Positions 41,457 to 51,623 of a stretch of 64,000 nt of DNA are shown here, in pieces; within the stretch, counting starts at the first letter, position 1; the number at the start of each line of letters is the position of its first letter. Made by a program: the position numbers and the translations under genes. Source of the DNA: Chryseobacterium sp. (GTDB lineage: Bacteria; Bacteroidota; Bacteroidia; Flavobacteriales; Weeksellaceae); NCBI RefSeq assembly GCF_019236175.1, contig NZ_JAFAJM010000004.1:248001-312000 (forward strand), given 5' to 3'. The notes under the pieces were generated by a model that saw only the letters and a program-made list of their open reading frames with translations, ran no database searches and was not told the origin of the DNA.

Positions 41457-43904
41457 TTAAAAATCAACAAAAACATCTTTTTTAATGCTTTGATATGCAG
41501 TGATTTCATCAAATTCTTTCAAACTTATCAAAACCAGGCTTTTAAACTTCTCATAGTTTTTCCCGCGGGGAAGTTTAAGCATAATCTGGAACTGATATAA
41601 ATTATTCAGCCTTGCAATCTGAGCTCTTTCCGGTCCTAAAACACAGTCTTCCGGCAGATATTTTCTTAGGATAGATCCTAAAAACTGGGATGCACGGTCT
41701 ACTTTATCCTCTCTTCGGTGCTTCAGCTCTATCATAATAAGTTTGGTAAACGGAGGATAGTGGAATTTCTGACGTTCCGTAAGAATATATTTATAGATTT
41801 TTGCAGGATTGTTCATCTTGATCAGCTGAAAGACAGAATGATCAGGATTATAGGTCTGAATCAGGATCTTCCCTTTTCCGGAAATTCTTCCGGCTCTTCC
41901 GGAAACCTGTGTAATCAGCTGATAAGCTCTTTCTTCTGCTCTGAAATCCTGTACATATAATAAAGAGTCAGCTTTGGGAATAGCCACCAGCTCGATATGG
42001 TCAAAATCCAATCCTTTTGAAATCATCTGGGTTCCTACAACAATATCCGTCTCGCCCTCTTCGATTTTTTCATAGAGCTTTTCATAGGCAAACTTCTTGC
42101 GCATAGAATCTACGTCCATTCTGTCCACTTCATTTTCGGGAAAGAGTTTGGAAACTTCTTCGTGAATCTGTTCTACCCCTACTCCTCTTTCATTCAGTTT
42201 TTCAGAATTACATTTCGGGCAGGTTCTTGGTTTTGAAGCCCTTTGTCCGCAGTAATGGCACTTCATTTCATTAGCTGCTTTATGATATGTCATTACCACA
42301 TCACAGTTGGAACAATAATTAACATAGCCACAGCTCTCACATTCTATCACATTGGCATATCCGCGACGGTTATGAAGAACAATAGCCTGATTTTTTTCAT
42401 CTATTGTCTTTTTAATTTCATCAATAAGTTTTGTAGAAAAATTCCCTGACACATTCTTGGATTCCTGTGCCTCTTTGAAATTGATCAGTTCATATTCAGG
42501 CAAATTCACATTCCCGAATCTTTCGGTCAGGAATATATACTTCATTTTATCCTTTCTGGCCCGGTAATAACTTTCCACAGAAGGTGTTGCAGAACCCAAT
42601 ATCACTCCCGCTTCATAAAATCCTCCGAGCATCAATGAAGCGTCTTTGGCATTGAAATAAGGAGAAGCTTCTCTCGGTTTATAAGCGGAATCATGTTCTT
42701 CATCCACAACAATCAAACCTAAATTCTGATAAGGCAAAAATAAAGCATTACGGGTTCCGATAAGAATCCTGATATCATTCTGCTTAATTCTCCGCCAAAC
42801 TTCTACTCTTTCGAAATCGGTAAGTTTCTGATGATAAAACCCCAGCTGTCTGCCGTATTTTTTTTCTAATCTTTGGGTAATCTGTTTCGTCAGTGAAATC
42901 TCAGGAAGTAAAAACAAAACATTCTTTCCGCTTTGAATGCATTCCTCTATTTTTTCTAAATAGATATGGGTCTTTCCTGATGAAGTAACCCCGTGAAGCA
43001 AAACATTTTTCCCTTCTTCAAAAGCGGCATCAATTTCAGACTTGGCGATTTTCTGCTGTTCGGAAAGCTCTTCCAGCTCTTCGATTTCACCTTCATAACT
43101 TTCAATCCTGTCCTTCTGCATATAATATTCTTCCACAAGACCTTTATCTGCCAAAGCTTTAAGATGAGAGCTTCCGAAATAGCCATCTTCGAACATATCT
43201 GCCTTTTTGATCTGCTTTTCGGGATGTTCCGTCTGCTTTTCCAGAATGGCCAGAAACAGGTCTTTCTGTTTAGGAGCTTTATTAAGTTTTAGAAGAATCT
43301 CAGTAAGATTGCGGTTGCCTAAAACCTCTTCGTTAATTCTTACGTATGCTACTTCCTTAGCTTTATATTTTTCAGCAATTTTTTCGTCAATTTCGATATA
43401 CTGCAGATCAATAAGAGAATTGATTGTTTTAATAATATCTTTTTTGGGAATAAATGCTTCAATATCGGCCAGATTGATCAGCTGCCGGACTTCCAACGCC
43501 TGAACAAGATACATCTCGTTCACATCCAGGTTTTCAAAATCGATGACAGCACCCGGCTTCAGTTTTAAATATGTTTCACTCTCCAGTTTCAATGAAGAAG
43601 GAAAAGCAAATCTGTAAATTTCCCCCAGACTGCACAGATAATAATCGGAAAGCCAGTTCCAGAAACGGATCTGTTCTTCCGGAAGAATAGGTTTATCATC
43701 CAGAATACTGATTACTTCTTTTGCGGTAAAGTTTTCAGGAGCATTATCGTGAAGTTCAAAAACAAGTCCCGTATAAATCTTTTTCCCTCCAAAAGGCACC
43801 AGAACACGCATTCCCAGCTGGATTTCAGGCATTAGTTCTTCAGGAACCTTATAAGTAAAAGATCCTTTCAAGTTCAGGGGTAAGACAATTTGGACGTATT
43901 GCAA
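41457..43904 (-). CDS. priA: primosomal protein N' (replication restart helicase)
   Basis: 815 residues. Order: N-terminal 3'-DNA-end-binding domain (LRV LVPFGGKK region, 30-45), winged helix, superfamily 2 helicase with Walker A VTSSGKTHIY and DEEH in LIVVDEEHDSAYKPR, then a zinc-binding insert CESCGYVNYCSNCD with CHYCGQ and CPKCNSEKL (eight Cys), followed by the C-terminal QVSGRAGRISGKGKILIQT helicase lobe. Full length; restarts stalled forks. Confidence 0.96.
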   Translation of the reverse strand: MQYVQIVLPLNLKGSFTYKVPEELMPEIQLGMRVLVPFGGKKIYTGLVFELHDNAPENFTAKEVISILDDKPILPEEQIRFWNWLSDYYLCSLGEIYRFAFPSSLKLESETYLKLKPGAVIDFENLDVNEMYLVQALEVRQLINLADIEAFIPKKDIIKTINSLIDLQYIEIDEKIAEKYKAKEVAYVRINEEVLGNRNLTEILLKLNKAPKQKDLFLAILEKQTEHPEKQIKKADMFEDGYFGSSHLKALADKGLVEEYYMQKDRIESYEGEIEELEELSEQQKIAKSEIDAAFEEGKNVLLHGVTSSGKTHIYLEKIEECIQSGKNVLFLLPEISLTKQITQRLEKKYGRQLGFYHQKLTDFERVEVWRRIKQNDIRILIGTRNALFLPYQNLGLIVVDEEHDSAYKPREASPYFNAKDASLMLGGFYEAGVILGSATPSVESYYRARKDKMKYIFLTERFGNVNLPEYELINFKEAQESKNVSGNFSTKLIDEIKKTIDEKNQAIVLHNRRGYANVIECESCGYVNYCSNCDVVMTYHKAANEMKCHYCGQRASKPRTCPKCNSEKLNERGVGVEQIHEEVSKLFPENEVDRMDVDSMRKKFAYEKLYEKIEEGETDIVVGTQMISKGLDFDHIELVAIPKADSLLYVQDFRAEERAYQLITQVSGRAGRISGKGKILIQTYNPDHSVFQLIKMNNPAKIYKYILTERQKFHYPPFTKLIMIELKHRREDKVDRASQFLGSILRKYLPEDCVLGPERAQIARLNNLYQFQIMLKLPRGKNYEKFKSLVLISLKEFDEITAYQSIKKDVFVDF

Positions 43905-44031
43905 GGGAAATATTTAAAGTGTAAAATTAAATCTTTCCTGAGAAAACTGCAACTTTGTTGAAGAGCTGTCTGAGACCAATTCATAAAATCTTTGATCTGC
44001 CGTCCTCTGCAGGCTCATCTTATAAATTATT

Positions 44032-44940
44032 TTAAAACAAATATTGAGTTATTTCATACCAAAATGCAGAGGTAAAGAACCCTACAATAATACTGACACC
44101 GATAATAAGGTTGGTCAGTTTCGTATTCAGCCTGAACTGTTCTGCGATGATACTTGAAGTAACCAGCGTAGGCATAGCTGCTTCAAATATGGTAATTTTT
44201 GCCACATCTCCCTTTATTCCAAATAAAAAAGCCATCCCCAAAACCATTGCAGGAGCCAAAATCAGCTTATAGAGCATGGAAGCTGACATTTGAGGAATTA
44301 ATTTTTTCCAGCCGTTAAATTTCAGCTGTAATCCGACAGAAAATAGCGCTAACGGGCTCACCGTAGCAGCCAGTTTATCGAAAAGTGGCTCAGCAAAAGT
44401 TAAATCAAAGAACTGAGATAATACCAGTGCAGAAATACAGCCTATCAATGGCGGAAACGTAATTAACCGCTTCAAAATAAACACGGCGCTTACTTTCCCT
44501 GATTTACTTCCTCCTTTTACAGCAGCAATAATTCCTAATGTTGAAAGTGCGAAAAACATCGTCTGGTCACAGATAATTGCAATACTAAGAAGACCTTCAC
44601 CATAGAAAGCACTAATCAGCGGAAATCCGATAAAGGAAGTATTGCTGTAACCGCTTGCCAGCTCTAAAGTACTTCTAGACCGTCTTGAATATCTCCTGCT
44701 TTTACTATAAAACATGACATAAAAGAAACAGAACACCGAAACCAGAAAGGTAGCTGCAATCGGAAACAACATTTCTGTCGTCCATTGTACTTTTGGCAGA
44801 TATTTAAAGGAAACTGCCGGCAGAGCAAGATAAAGAATCCAGGTATTGATACCTTTATGGGCATCCGGGTGGATAGATTTTGTTGCTTTGAATATCATTC
44901 CTGCAATAATGCAAACTGCAATCAGAACAAAATTTACCAT
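44032..44940 (-). CDS. AEC-family transporter
   Basis: 302 residues, ten or so membrane helices of the auxin efflux carrier (malate/cation) family: KGINTWILYLALPAVSFKYL, the GYSNTSFIGFPLISAFYGEG signature, and a C-terminal repeat FEAAMPTLVTSSIIAEQF. Substrate, typically a carboxylate or amino acid, cannot be predicted. Single gene. Confidence 0.85.
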   Translation of the reverse strand: MVNFVLIAVCIIAGMIFKATKSIHPDAHKGINTWILYLALPAVSFKYLPKVQWTTEMLFPIAATFLVSVFCFFYVMFYSKSRRYSRRSRSTLELASGYSNTSFIGFPLISAFYGEGLLSIAIICDQTMFFALSTLGIIAAVKGGSKSGKVSAVFILKRLITFPPLIGCISALVLSQFFDLTFAEPLFDKLAATVSPLALFSVGLQLKFNGWKKLIPQMSASMLYKLILAPAMVLGMAFLFGIKGDVAKITIFEAAMPTLVTSSIIAEQFRLNTKLTNLIIGVSIIVGFFTSAFWYEITQYLF

Positions 44941-45052
44941 AACTATAAAGAAATATACGGCAAATTTACGGCTGATTTTTGAGTTAAAGAGGTAAAATTC
45001 ATCTTTTTTTGGGTAGAATTTCTGCTGGCCCGAATACTAAAGAGCTTCCCAC

Positions 45053-45185
45053 TCATTCTGTCATTTTAGATTTTAATAATTCCGGATGTTTTTCAGGATC
45101 ACTTGCTGTTCCACTTTCAATACTTTCCTGAATTGTTTTTTTTGAGAAGCAGAAGCTTATTTCCTTCTTAAAATTACCGGCAAAC
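45053..45185 (-). pseudogene. possible gene remnant
   Basis: An open frame without a good start codon reads ISFCFSKKTIQESIESGTAS, then DPEKHPELLKSKMTE and a stop. The composition of the second half is convincingly protein-like, but it begins abruptly after a stop. I take it as the C-terminal relic of an unknown small protein. The rest of the 44941-45218 gap shows nothing. Confidence 0.25.
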
Positions 45186-45218
45186 TAATAGAACATATTT
45201 GCAAAATATCGTGATTTC

Positions 45219-47690
45219 TCAATTTTGAAAAGTATCAAACAAACTCATCACCTCAATGGTATCCAAAGGTTTTGAAAGGATAATCTTTCTTGATGTTTTA
45301 GGCAAAAGATCAAAAAAGTTATCACTAAAATGAGTATTTCCGATCAGGTAAACATCTTTTGCAAGAACATCTGTTGAAATTTCAATTTCTGTCGGAGATA
45401 TTTTCTTTATTGTAATATTGGGCCGCGAAAGTTGTAAATCTTTAGGTTTCTTAAAGAAGAATAACGTCTCTGACTTCGATGAGCCATTCTCAATAATAAC
45501 TTTTAAAACCGCTTTTGATAAATCAAATTTTGAAAAGTTTTCTTTTTTCACCTCCATGTGTTTCTCACCCGTATTGGCCAATAAACGAGCTGTTGCCCCT
45601 GCGGTCCAAAGAACCCTACCCTCAAAATCTACCAATTCCACTTTTGAATTAATCTGCATATCATCAAGCAAGTCATTGATACAATAAATACCATAACTTT
45701 CCGGCATTTCCGATACAGATACCAACATCGGTTCAAAACTTCTTTTTGCCTGATAATGAAAAGCCTTCCAGTTTCCCAGATAGTCAATAGATGACCACGA
45801 AACCACCGGCCAGCAATCATTAAGCTGCCAATATAAGGTTCCCATATTATAAGGTCTTGCCCGGCGATGAGCTTCTATGGCCATCTGCATTCCTTTTGCC
45901 TGCAACAATTGAGAAATGTAATTGTATTTTACAAAATCAGTTGGAGTCTGGTAATCCCGCTTCATATATCCGTTAATGATTTCCCAGCCTCTTCCATGTT
46001 TTTCGTGAGCTTTAATGGTTGAATTTTGCAGATTCAGATCCGGCACTCCAGAAAACATTGATGTGGTCGTTTCTAAGGTAGGCATTCCCTGAAATCCATA
46101 TTCGGACATAAAACGCCCTACTTTTTCATTATAAATTTCAAATGGTTGTTCTCCCCACCAGACGCCCCAATAATGGGAATCGCCTTCGGTAAGACTTTCC
46201 TTATGCCCCCATCCGATGGATGGTGAACTCGGCCAATAGATGTTCTTATCTGCTGTAAGATTTTCTTTTAAAGCTCCTGGTATAACCTCATGAAACAACT
46301 TTTTATAATCCTTCCAAACCTGAATGGAATCATTTTTTGAATAGTTGAACTGTTTCTGATATCCCCAGTTGACAATGGCTTCATCAATCTCATTATTTCC
46401 ACACCATAAAGCAATCGACGGATGATTTTGCAGCCTTTTGACCTGATCTTTCACTTCTTCCTTTACGTTATTTAAAAATTCTTCATCTGCAGGATAGAAG
46501 CTCCCCGCAAACATAAAATCCTGCCATACCAGAATCCCGTTTTCATCACAGGCTTTGTAAAATTCATCATCTTCATAAATTCCACCACCCCAGATACGGA
46601 TCATATTCATATGGGCTTCTTTGGAATCTTTAACCAGTTTCTGATATTTTTCTTTGGTAATTCTCGGTGAAAAACTATCCGCTGGAATCCAATTGGTTCC
46701 TTTGATATACAATGGATTTCCGTTTACTTTAAAATAAAAGGATTTTCCTTTTTCATCCTTTTCCTGAATCAGTTCGATTGTTCTCAACCCTAGTTTCAAG
46801 GTTTTATCAGAAAGATTTTTCGAATCTTTTTGCAGCGAAAATTTCATATCATACAGATACGCTTCTCCCCAACCGTTAGGCTGCCAAAGTTTAGGGTTTT
46901 GAATGGTAAAGGGAATATCTATCTGATTTTGTCCTCTTTTTAATTGAATTATATTCGATTTATTATTAATGACAACCGCATATTTCCCTTCTTTATCTGC
47001 CTGTATTGAAGTATGGATATTTAGATCCGCAATGGTATTGGATAAATTTTTCTGCTCTATTTTTATATTTTCAAATTTTGCATTATTCCAAAATTCAAGT
47101 TGTATATCTTTCCAAATGCCGGTGGTCACCAATCTCGGGCCCCAATCCCATCCAAACTGATATTGAGCTTTTCTTACAAAACTCCGCGGTGATTCAGGCA
47201 TGGTAAACGGAACCTTTTTAGCCAGTTCTTTTCCGGTATTGACTGCTGATTTAAATTTAATCTGCAACAAATTATCTCCTATTTTCAGATTCTGCTTTAC
47301 AGGAATTTCCCATTTCCTGAACATATTATCTGTTTTTTTCAAGAGTTTTCCGTTAAGATAAATTTCCGAAAAAGTATCTAATCCATTAAAAACCAGGTTA
47401 ACATTATCGTTCTTTAATTCTTTTGCTGAGATCTTGAAGTTGGTCTGATACTCCCAATCTTCATTCTCTATCCATTGTACTTTCTTTTCGTTTTCATCTT
47501 TGAAAGGATCTTCAATAATTTTATTATTCATCAAGTCCAGATGAACAGTCCCCGGCACCTTGGCCGGAAGCCAGTTATTATCTTTTGAGCTTTTGAATTG
47601 CCAGTTTTCAGAAGATAAATTCCTATCTGAAGATTGTGCAAAAAAGATATTTTGAATGAAAAGGAAAGCAAAAAGGATAGTTTTATTCAT
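45219..47690 (-). CDS. GH2 beta-mannosidase
   Basis: 823 residues, exported (MNKTILFAFLFIQNIFFAQ). N-terminal sugar-binding domain (NWLPAKVPGTVHLDLMNNK, GLDTFSEIYLNGKLL), then the TIM barrel with acid/base Glu in LWCGNNEIDEAI and nucleophile Glu in FMSEYGFQGMPTLE. The long insert and RIWGGGIYEDDEFYKACDEN fit beta-mannosidase rather than galactosidase. It removes terminal beta-mannose, e.g. from N-glycan cores or mannans. The 3' neighbour overlap (8 bases) is with the GxxExxY gene upstream. Confidence 0.92.
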   Translation of the reverse strand: MNKTILFAFLFIQNIFFAQSSDRNLSSENWQFKSSKDNNWLPAKVPGTVHLDLMNNKIIEDPFKDENEKKVQWIENEDWEYQTNFKISAKELKNDNVNLVFNGLDTFSEIYLNGKLLKKTDNMFRKWEIPVKQNLKIGDNLLQIKFKSAVNTGKELAKKVPFTMPESPRSFVRKAQYQFGWDWGPRLVTTGIWKDIQLEFWNNAKFENIKIEQKNLSNTIADLNIHTSIQADKEGKYAVVINNKSNIIQLKRGQNQIDIPFTIQNPKLWQPNGWGEAYLYDMKFSLQKDSKNLSDKTLKLGLRTIELIQEKDEKGKSFYFKVNGNPLYIKGTNWIPADSFSPRITKEKYQKLVKDSKEAHMNMIRIWGGGIYEDDEFYKACDENGILVWQDFMFAGSFYPADEEFLNNVKEEVKDQVKRLQNHPSIALWCGNNEIDEAIVNWGYQKQFNYSKNDSIQVWKDYKKLFHEVIPGALKENLTADKNIYWPSSPSIGWGHKESLTEGDSHYWGVWWGEQPFEIYNEKVGRFMSEYGFQGMPTLETTTSMFSGVPDLNLQNSTIKAHEKHGRGWEIINGYMKRDYQTPTDFVKYNYISQLLQAKGMQMAIEAHRRARPYNMGTLYWQLNDCWPVVSWSSIDYLGNWKAFHYQAKRSFEPMLVSVSEMPESYGIYCINDLLDDMQINSKVELVDFEGRVLWTAGATARLLANTGEKHMEVKKENFSKFDLSKAVLKVIIENGSSKSETLFFFKKPKDLQLSRPNITIKKISPTEIEISTDVLAKDVYLIGNTHFSDNFFDLLPKTSRKIILSKPLDTIEVMSLFDTFQN

Positions 47691-48069
47691 TAATAAGTTT
47701 ATTTACAATTCTATGGATTCCATACTTAATAAGTTCAGTATTAAAGTTAATAAGTAATCCCAGTTTTATATCAGCCTGTTTCAAGTAGGTCAGTACCTGT
47801 GAGTGAAAGATCGGATGTAGCTCCAATACAGATTTCACTTCTATAATTACTTTATTTTCTACAATCAGATCAATTTTATAAGCGTTTTCTACCATTATTT
47901 CTTTGTATTTTAATGGTAAAGACACTTGTTGTTTTACATTAAAGCCTTGCCGTTTCAATTCATAAGCCAAAGCAGTTTCATATGCATTTTCTAGCAGACC
48001 AACTCCTAAGTTTTTATGTACTTCTATAGCTGCACCTATTATTTTGTAGGATAGTTCGTTTTCTGTCAT
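47683..48069 (-). CDS. GxxExxY protein
   Basis: 128 residues of the short PD-(D/E)XK-like family named for its motif: GLLENAYETALAYELKRQGF contains G-L-L-E-N-A-Y. Further conserved segments are YKIDLIVENKVIIEVKSV (D and E-x-K, nuclease-like) and LGLLINFNTELIKYGIHRI. Function is unsettled. The stop overlaps the beta-mannosidase start by 8 bases. Confidence 0.88.
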   Translation of the reverse strand: MTENELSYKIIGAAIEVHKNLGVGLLENAYETALAYELKRQGFNVKQQVSLPLKYKEIMVENAYKIDLIVENKVIIEVKSVLELHPIFHSQVLTYLKQADIKLGLLINFNTELIKYGIHRIVNKLINE

Positions 48070-48100
48070 TCATTCGTGTGTTTTTATAATTATTATTTAT

Positions 48101-48276
48101 TTTTTAACGCAAAGGTTATTTTTTACAATGTTATATTTTAAGGGAGCTAAGATTAGATCAATTTGCAATTGATTTGATGAAGCGATCTTTTCTCCATAGC
48201 TTCGTCAGCGGCTTTGCCGCATATCTTTGCTCTGCTTAACATCAAAATAAATGATTATTAAACTTTGCATTTAAAA
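48101..48276 (+). repeat. structured dispersed repeat, copy A
   Basis: About 170 bases with ends AACGCAAAG (48106-48114) and AACTTTGCATTTAAAA. The core has hairpin 1 GATCAATT-TGC-AATTGATT, hairpin 2 GCGGC-TTT-GCCGC, and the larger TGATGAAGC / GCTTCGTCA pairing around them. It fills most of the 310-base gap between the GxxExxY gene and cutC; no gene is seen there. Confidence 0.75.
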
Positions 48277-48379
48277 TAATTATTCTTCATGTAGCTTAAT
48301 AGTTCCTGGAACGAAGGAATCTCAATTATACCAGATAAAATTTCCTCACTATACCCTGAATGACAAATTGACTTATCTA

Positions 48380-49042
48380 TTATTTACTCTTCAAAGCCAC
48401 AACCTCATCTGCATTGGCAAAAGCACCACCGTCAGTGATGGCAGAGGAATGGAAATAACCTGCTTTTGTCAAGGCTCTTATTCCTTCAAGGTTTGAAGAA
48501 CGAAGCCCACCTCCTATAAGAATTTCTATTCTCCCGTTAGAAAGTTCGACTAACTTTTTGAGATTTTCTTTTCCTTCGGATACATTAGGTTTCTGACCTG
48601 AAGTAAGAATTGTTTTAAAACCACACCCAATTACTTTTTCTAAGGAATCCTCCAACCCTTCAGCTCTGTCAAAGGCCCGGTGAAAAGTACAGGGAAAAGG
48701 TGCTGCCAATTCTACCAGGGCTTTATTTTGCTCCATATTAACTTCATCATTAGCATCCAGAATACCAAACACAAAACCATCTACCTTTAAAGACTTTAAG
48801 TGAATCAGATCACTTTTCATCTGTTCAAACTCAGCATGTGAATAGGTAAAATCTCCTCCTCTCGGACGAATCATCACAAAAATCGGGATATTTATTTTTT
48901 CTCTGAGCTGTTGAGTCACTCTAAAATCAGGAGTGGTTCCTCCTTCGCTCAATCCGTCGCATAATTCTATTCTATCCGCTCCGTTTTCAAAGGCAATCAT
49001 TGCTGATTCCGGGTTAAAGCATGCTATTTCTATTTTTGACAT
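48380..49042 (-). CDS. cutC: CutC family protein
   Basis: 220 residues from ATG 49042 (MSKIEIACFNPESAMIAFEN, the normal family start); ATG 49096 would overlap the upstream lipoprotein gene. TIM barrel of the CutC family: GADRIELCDGLSEGGTTPD, FVMIRPRGGDFTYS, FHRAFDRAEG, ILIGGGLRSSNL. Named for copper homeostasis, though an enzymatic role is more likely in most bacteria. Follows the EF-hand-like lipoprotein by 16 bases. Confidence 0.92.
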   Translation of the reverse strand: MSKIEIACFNPESAMIAFENGADRIELCDGLSEGGTTPDFRVTQQLREKINIPIFVMIRPRGGDFTYSHAEFEQMKSDLIHLKSLKVDGFVFGILDANDEVNMEQNKALVELAAPFPCTFHRAFDRAEGLEDSLEKVIGCGFKTILTSGQKPNVSEGKENLKKLVELSNGRIEILIGGGLRSSNLEGIRALTKAGYFHSSAITDGGAFANADEVVALKSK

Positions 49043-49058
49043 TTCTACTTTTGTATAC

Positions 49059-49622
49059 TTAATTAAACTTAGGTTCTTCCTGATAGACATCTGCAATTAA
49101 AAAAGAACCGTTCTCATTGATGACTTTTACTTTAATCGGATATTGAGCTTTAAGTTCTTTATCAGTAAGCATAACGTCAAACAGAAGACTATTTTCATTT
49201 TCAGAAATCAACTGACATTTTGTTACTTTCACCTCATTCCAATCCTGTCCGGCAATTAAAAAACCAACTCCAGTTCCGGCCTTTTTTGTATCAAACTTAG
49301 ATTTCCATTTATCCTGAAATTCTTTTTCAGTAAGACTTCCGTCCACATCCAGATCAACATTCATAGCATCCGTTTTATAATCGAAATAATCTTTCGTTGT
49401 CATCTTCTGCATGTTCATTTCTTCGCTTCCGAGATCGCCTTTAAAATAGTCTGTAATACTTTTTTCCAACCATTTTTTCGCATCTTTCGCCTCACTGGCC
49501 TGAGGTGTTGCTTCCTGTATTGTTTTCTCTTCTATCGGAGGCTGAGCCTGTACTGCTCTTTCCTTCTTTTCTTCCTTACATGCTATCATTAAAAACAAGG
49601 AAGCCATAATCGTTCTTTTCAT
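49059..49622 (-). CDS. lipoprotein with EF-hand-like loop
   Basis: 187 residues, short signal with FLMIACKEE (Cys 14). After a disordered Glu/Pro-rich linker the domain contains DLDVDGSLTEKEF, which fits the 12-residue Ca-binding EF-hand loop D-x-D-x-D-G-x-L-x-x-x-E. The following text (KWKSKFDTKKAGTGVGFLIA) and beta segments are not of a family I recognise. Probably in one unit with cutC. Confidence 0.65.
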   Translation of the reverse strand: MKRTIMASLFLMIACKEEKKERAVQAQPPIEEKTIQEATPQASEAKDAKKWLEKSITDYFKGDLGSEEMNMQKMTTKDYFDYKTDAMNVDLDVDGSLTEKEFQDKWKSKFDTKKAGTGVGFLIAGQDWNEVKVTKCQLISENENSLLFDVMLTDKELKAQYPIKVKVINENGSFLIADVYQEEPKFN

Positions 49623-49708
49623 ATTTTGTTTTGATCCTAAAGTTTTGGCTAAATAAGAATATGATATTTTGTAAAAACGGATAAAGTCCGCATCTATTGA
49701 TATTTTTA

Positions 49709-50710
49709 TTATTTTAAAGCAAATTCAGGGGTTTCAAGGCGGTTCCCTTTCTGATCATACACGGCAAAGTTAAATCCGTCCTGAATACAATAAGAACCAT
49801 ATTCTCCTTTTTTGTTGATTGCAATAAAACCGACCTGAATATCTTTCAAGTTTTTGTTTCTTCGCTGATTGATCTTTACAATTCTGTCTACTGCTTCTTT
49901 ACAGGCTTCCTGTGGATTTCTCCCCTGCCTCATGAGTTCTACTACAAGATGAGTTCCCACCGTTCTTATGACTTCTTCACCATGGCCTGTTGCTGTAGCG
50001 GCTCCTACTTCGTTATCGACAAACAAACCTGCTCCGATAATCGGGGAATCTCCTACTCTGCCATGCATTTTATATGCCATTCCGCTGGTTGTACAGGCAC
50101 CTGAAAGATTTCCCTGTGCGTCTAAGGCAATCATTCCTATGGTATCGTGATTCTCAATGTTTGCGATAGGTTTATATTGGCTTGTTTTCAGCCACTCCTT
50201 CCATTCTTTTTCTGATTCCGGGGTCAAAAGGTTTTCTTTTTTAAAGCCTTGTGAAAGGGCAAATTGTAATGCACCGTCTCCGACTAACATTACGTGAGGC
50301 GTTTTTTCCATTACCGCTCTGGCCACAGAAATTGGATTTTTAACATGTTCAAGACAAGCCACCGAACCGATGTTGTAATTATCATCCATGATACATGCAT
50401 CCAGAGTCACTCTTCCGTCTCTGTCCGGACGCCCTCCATAACCTACACTTCTTTCTTTAGGATCTAACTCCACAATACGGACTCCTTTTTCAACGGCATC
50501 CAAAGCTTTCCCTCCTTTTCCAAGAATAGTCCAGGCTTCTTCATTGGCTTTTAATCCAAAATTCCAGGTAGAAAGAACGATGGGTTTGTTGACTGTTTTG
50601 GTATCAAAATGTTCCGGTAATTCGGCAGCCATCAGGTCCAATGGATTTACGGCAAGTGCTGCTGTTGCAATTCCCAGTTTTTTAATAAAACTTCTTCGGT
50701 TATTGTTCAT
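49709..50710 (-). CDS. N4-(beta-N-acetylglucosaminyl)-L-asparaginase (glycosylasparaginase)
   Basis: 333 residues, Ntn hydrolase that cleaves the GlcNAc-Asn bond of N-glycopeptides. Autocleavage and the catalytic Thr are at NHDTIGMIALD (D189-T190). GYGGRPDRDGRVTLDACIMD and GRVGDSPIIGAGLFVDNEVG with GHGEEVIRTVG are family signatures. The N-terminus MNNNRRSFIKKLGIATAALA is a Tat-like signal. Very close to the well-studied Elizabethkingia (Flavobacterium) meningosepticum enzyme. Confidence 0.95.
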   Translation of the reverse strand: MNNNRRSFIKKLGIATAALAVNPLDLMAAELPEHFDTKTVNKPIVLSTWNFGLKANEEAWTILGKGGKALDAVEKGVRIVELDPKERSVGYGGRPDRDGRVTLDACIMDDNYNIGSVACLEHVKNPISVARAVMEKTPHVMLVGDGALQFALSQGFKKENLLTPESEKEWKEWLKTSQYKPIANIENHDTIGMIALDAQGNLSGACTTSGMAYKMHGRVGDSPIIGAGLFVDNEVGAATATGHGEEVIRTVGTHLVVELMRQGRNPQEACKEAVDRIVKINQRRNKNLKDIQVGFIAINKKGEYGSYCIQDGFNFAVYDQKGNRLETPEFALK

Positions 50711-50818
50711 GGTGTCTCAAATTGTTAATACCCACAAATCTAAAAAAAACTTCTATGAAATCCTCAACACGATGTAAGGAATATCCATCTATTATTTTTA
50801 TATATCTTTACTGCTGTA

Positions 50819-51424
50819 ATGGACTTATTTAAAACTTTCAGGAATATTGCTTTCTTTCAGGAATTATCTGACGAGGAAATTAATATTCTGGTTAGTATCA
50901 GTACCCCGAGACTTCTTCGCAAAAAAGAGAAGCTGGCAGAACCCGGTCAGTCCTTTAACCATTTATTCATCATGTCTCATGGGTTATTAAGATTTTTCTT
51001 TGACGATGAAAACGGGGTTGAAAGCAATCTTTTTTTACCCTCAGAAAAAGAAGCATCCATCATGGCTGCTCCTGAATCATATTCCGGAGAAACCGAAAGA
51101 AAATATACGATAGAAGCTGTCATCGAAAGCCAGGTCTTTCTCTTCAACAAGAATGAATTCGAAGACATCGCATTTCAGTACAGAGGCATTTATAATGTAT
51201 ACCTCAAATCTTTGAAGATGATCATTAACATCTCAAAGACCCGCATAGAACAGTTTTGTTCTGCCACTCCACATTCCCGTTATGAAGAATTTCTGGAAAC
51301 AAGACCTTTCACTTCTCAAAATGCCAACAGAAAGTATATTGCTAATTTTCTGGGCATTACTCCCAACTCACTTTCACGCATGACAGCCCGTATTCATAAA
51401 AAAAGGAACGAAAGAAAAAAATAA
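50819..51424 (+). CDS. Crp/Fnr-family regulator
   Basis: 201 residues. Cyclic-nucleotide-binding-like domain (FFQELSDEEINILVSISTPR to about 130) and a C-terminal helix-turn-helix FLGITPNSLSRMTARIHKK. No Cys cluster of FNR type and no clear cAMP site. It is divergent from the asparaginase gene and about 200 bases ahead of the DUF3302-HlyD-TolC set, which it may control. Confidence 0.88.
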   Translation: MDLFKTFRNIAFFQELSDEEINILVSISTPRLLRKKEKLAEPGQSFNHLFIMSHGLLRFFFDDENGVESNLFLPSEKEASIMAAPESYSGETERKYTIEAVIESQVFLFNKNEFEDIAFQYRGIYNVYLKSLKMIINISKTRIEQFCSATPHSRYEEFLETRPFTSQNANRKYIANFLGITPNSLSRMTARIHKKRNERKK

Positions 51425-51623
51425 CTTAGGAATACTTTTTCTCACTTTATTCAATCTAATTTTGCTTCATCAAAATACTATCACACAATTAATTAAAAAA
51501 CAAAATGAGAAAAACACCGCCTATTATTGAATAAGCTTTAATTTTCATTACCATTCAAAGTAACCACAATCCGGTTATCTTCTGTTTTACATTCAATATC
51601 ATTTTACCTTATACAATTATTTT

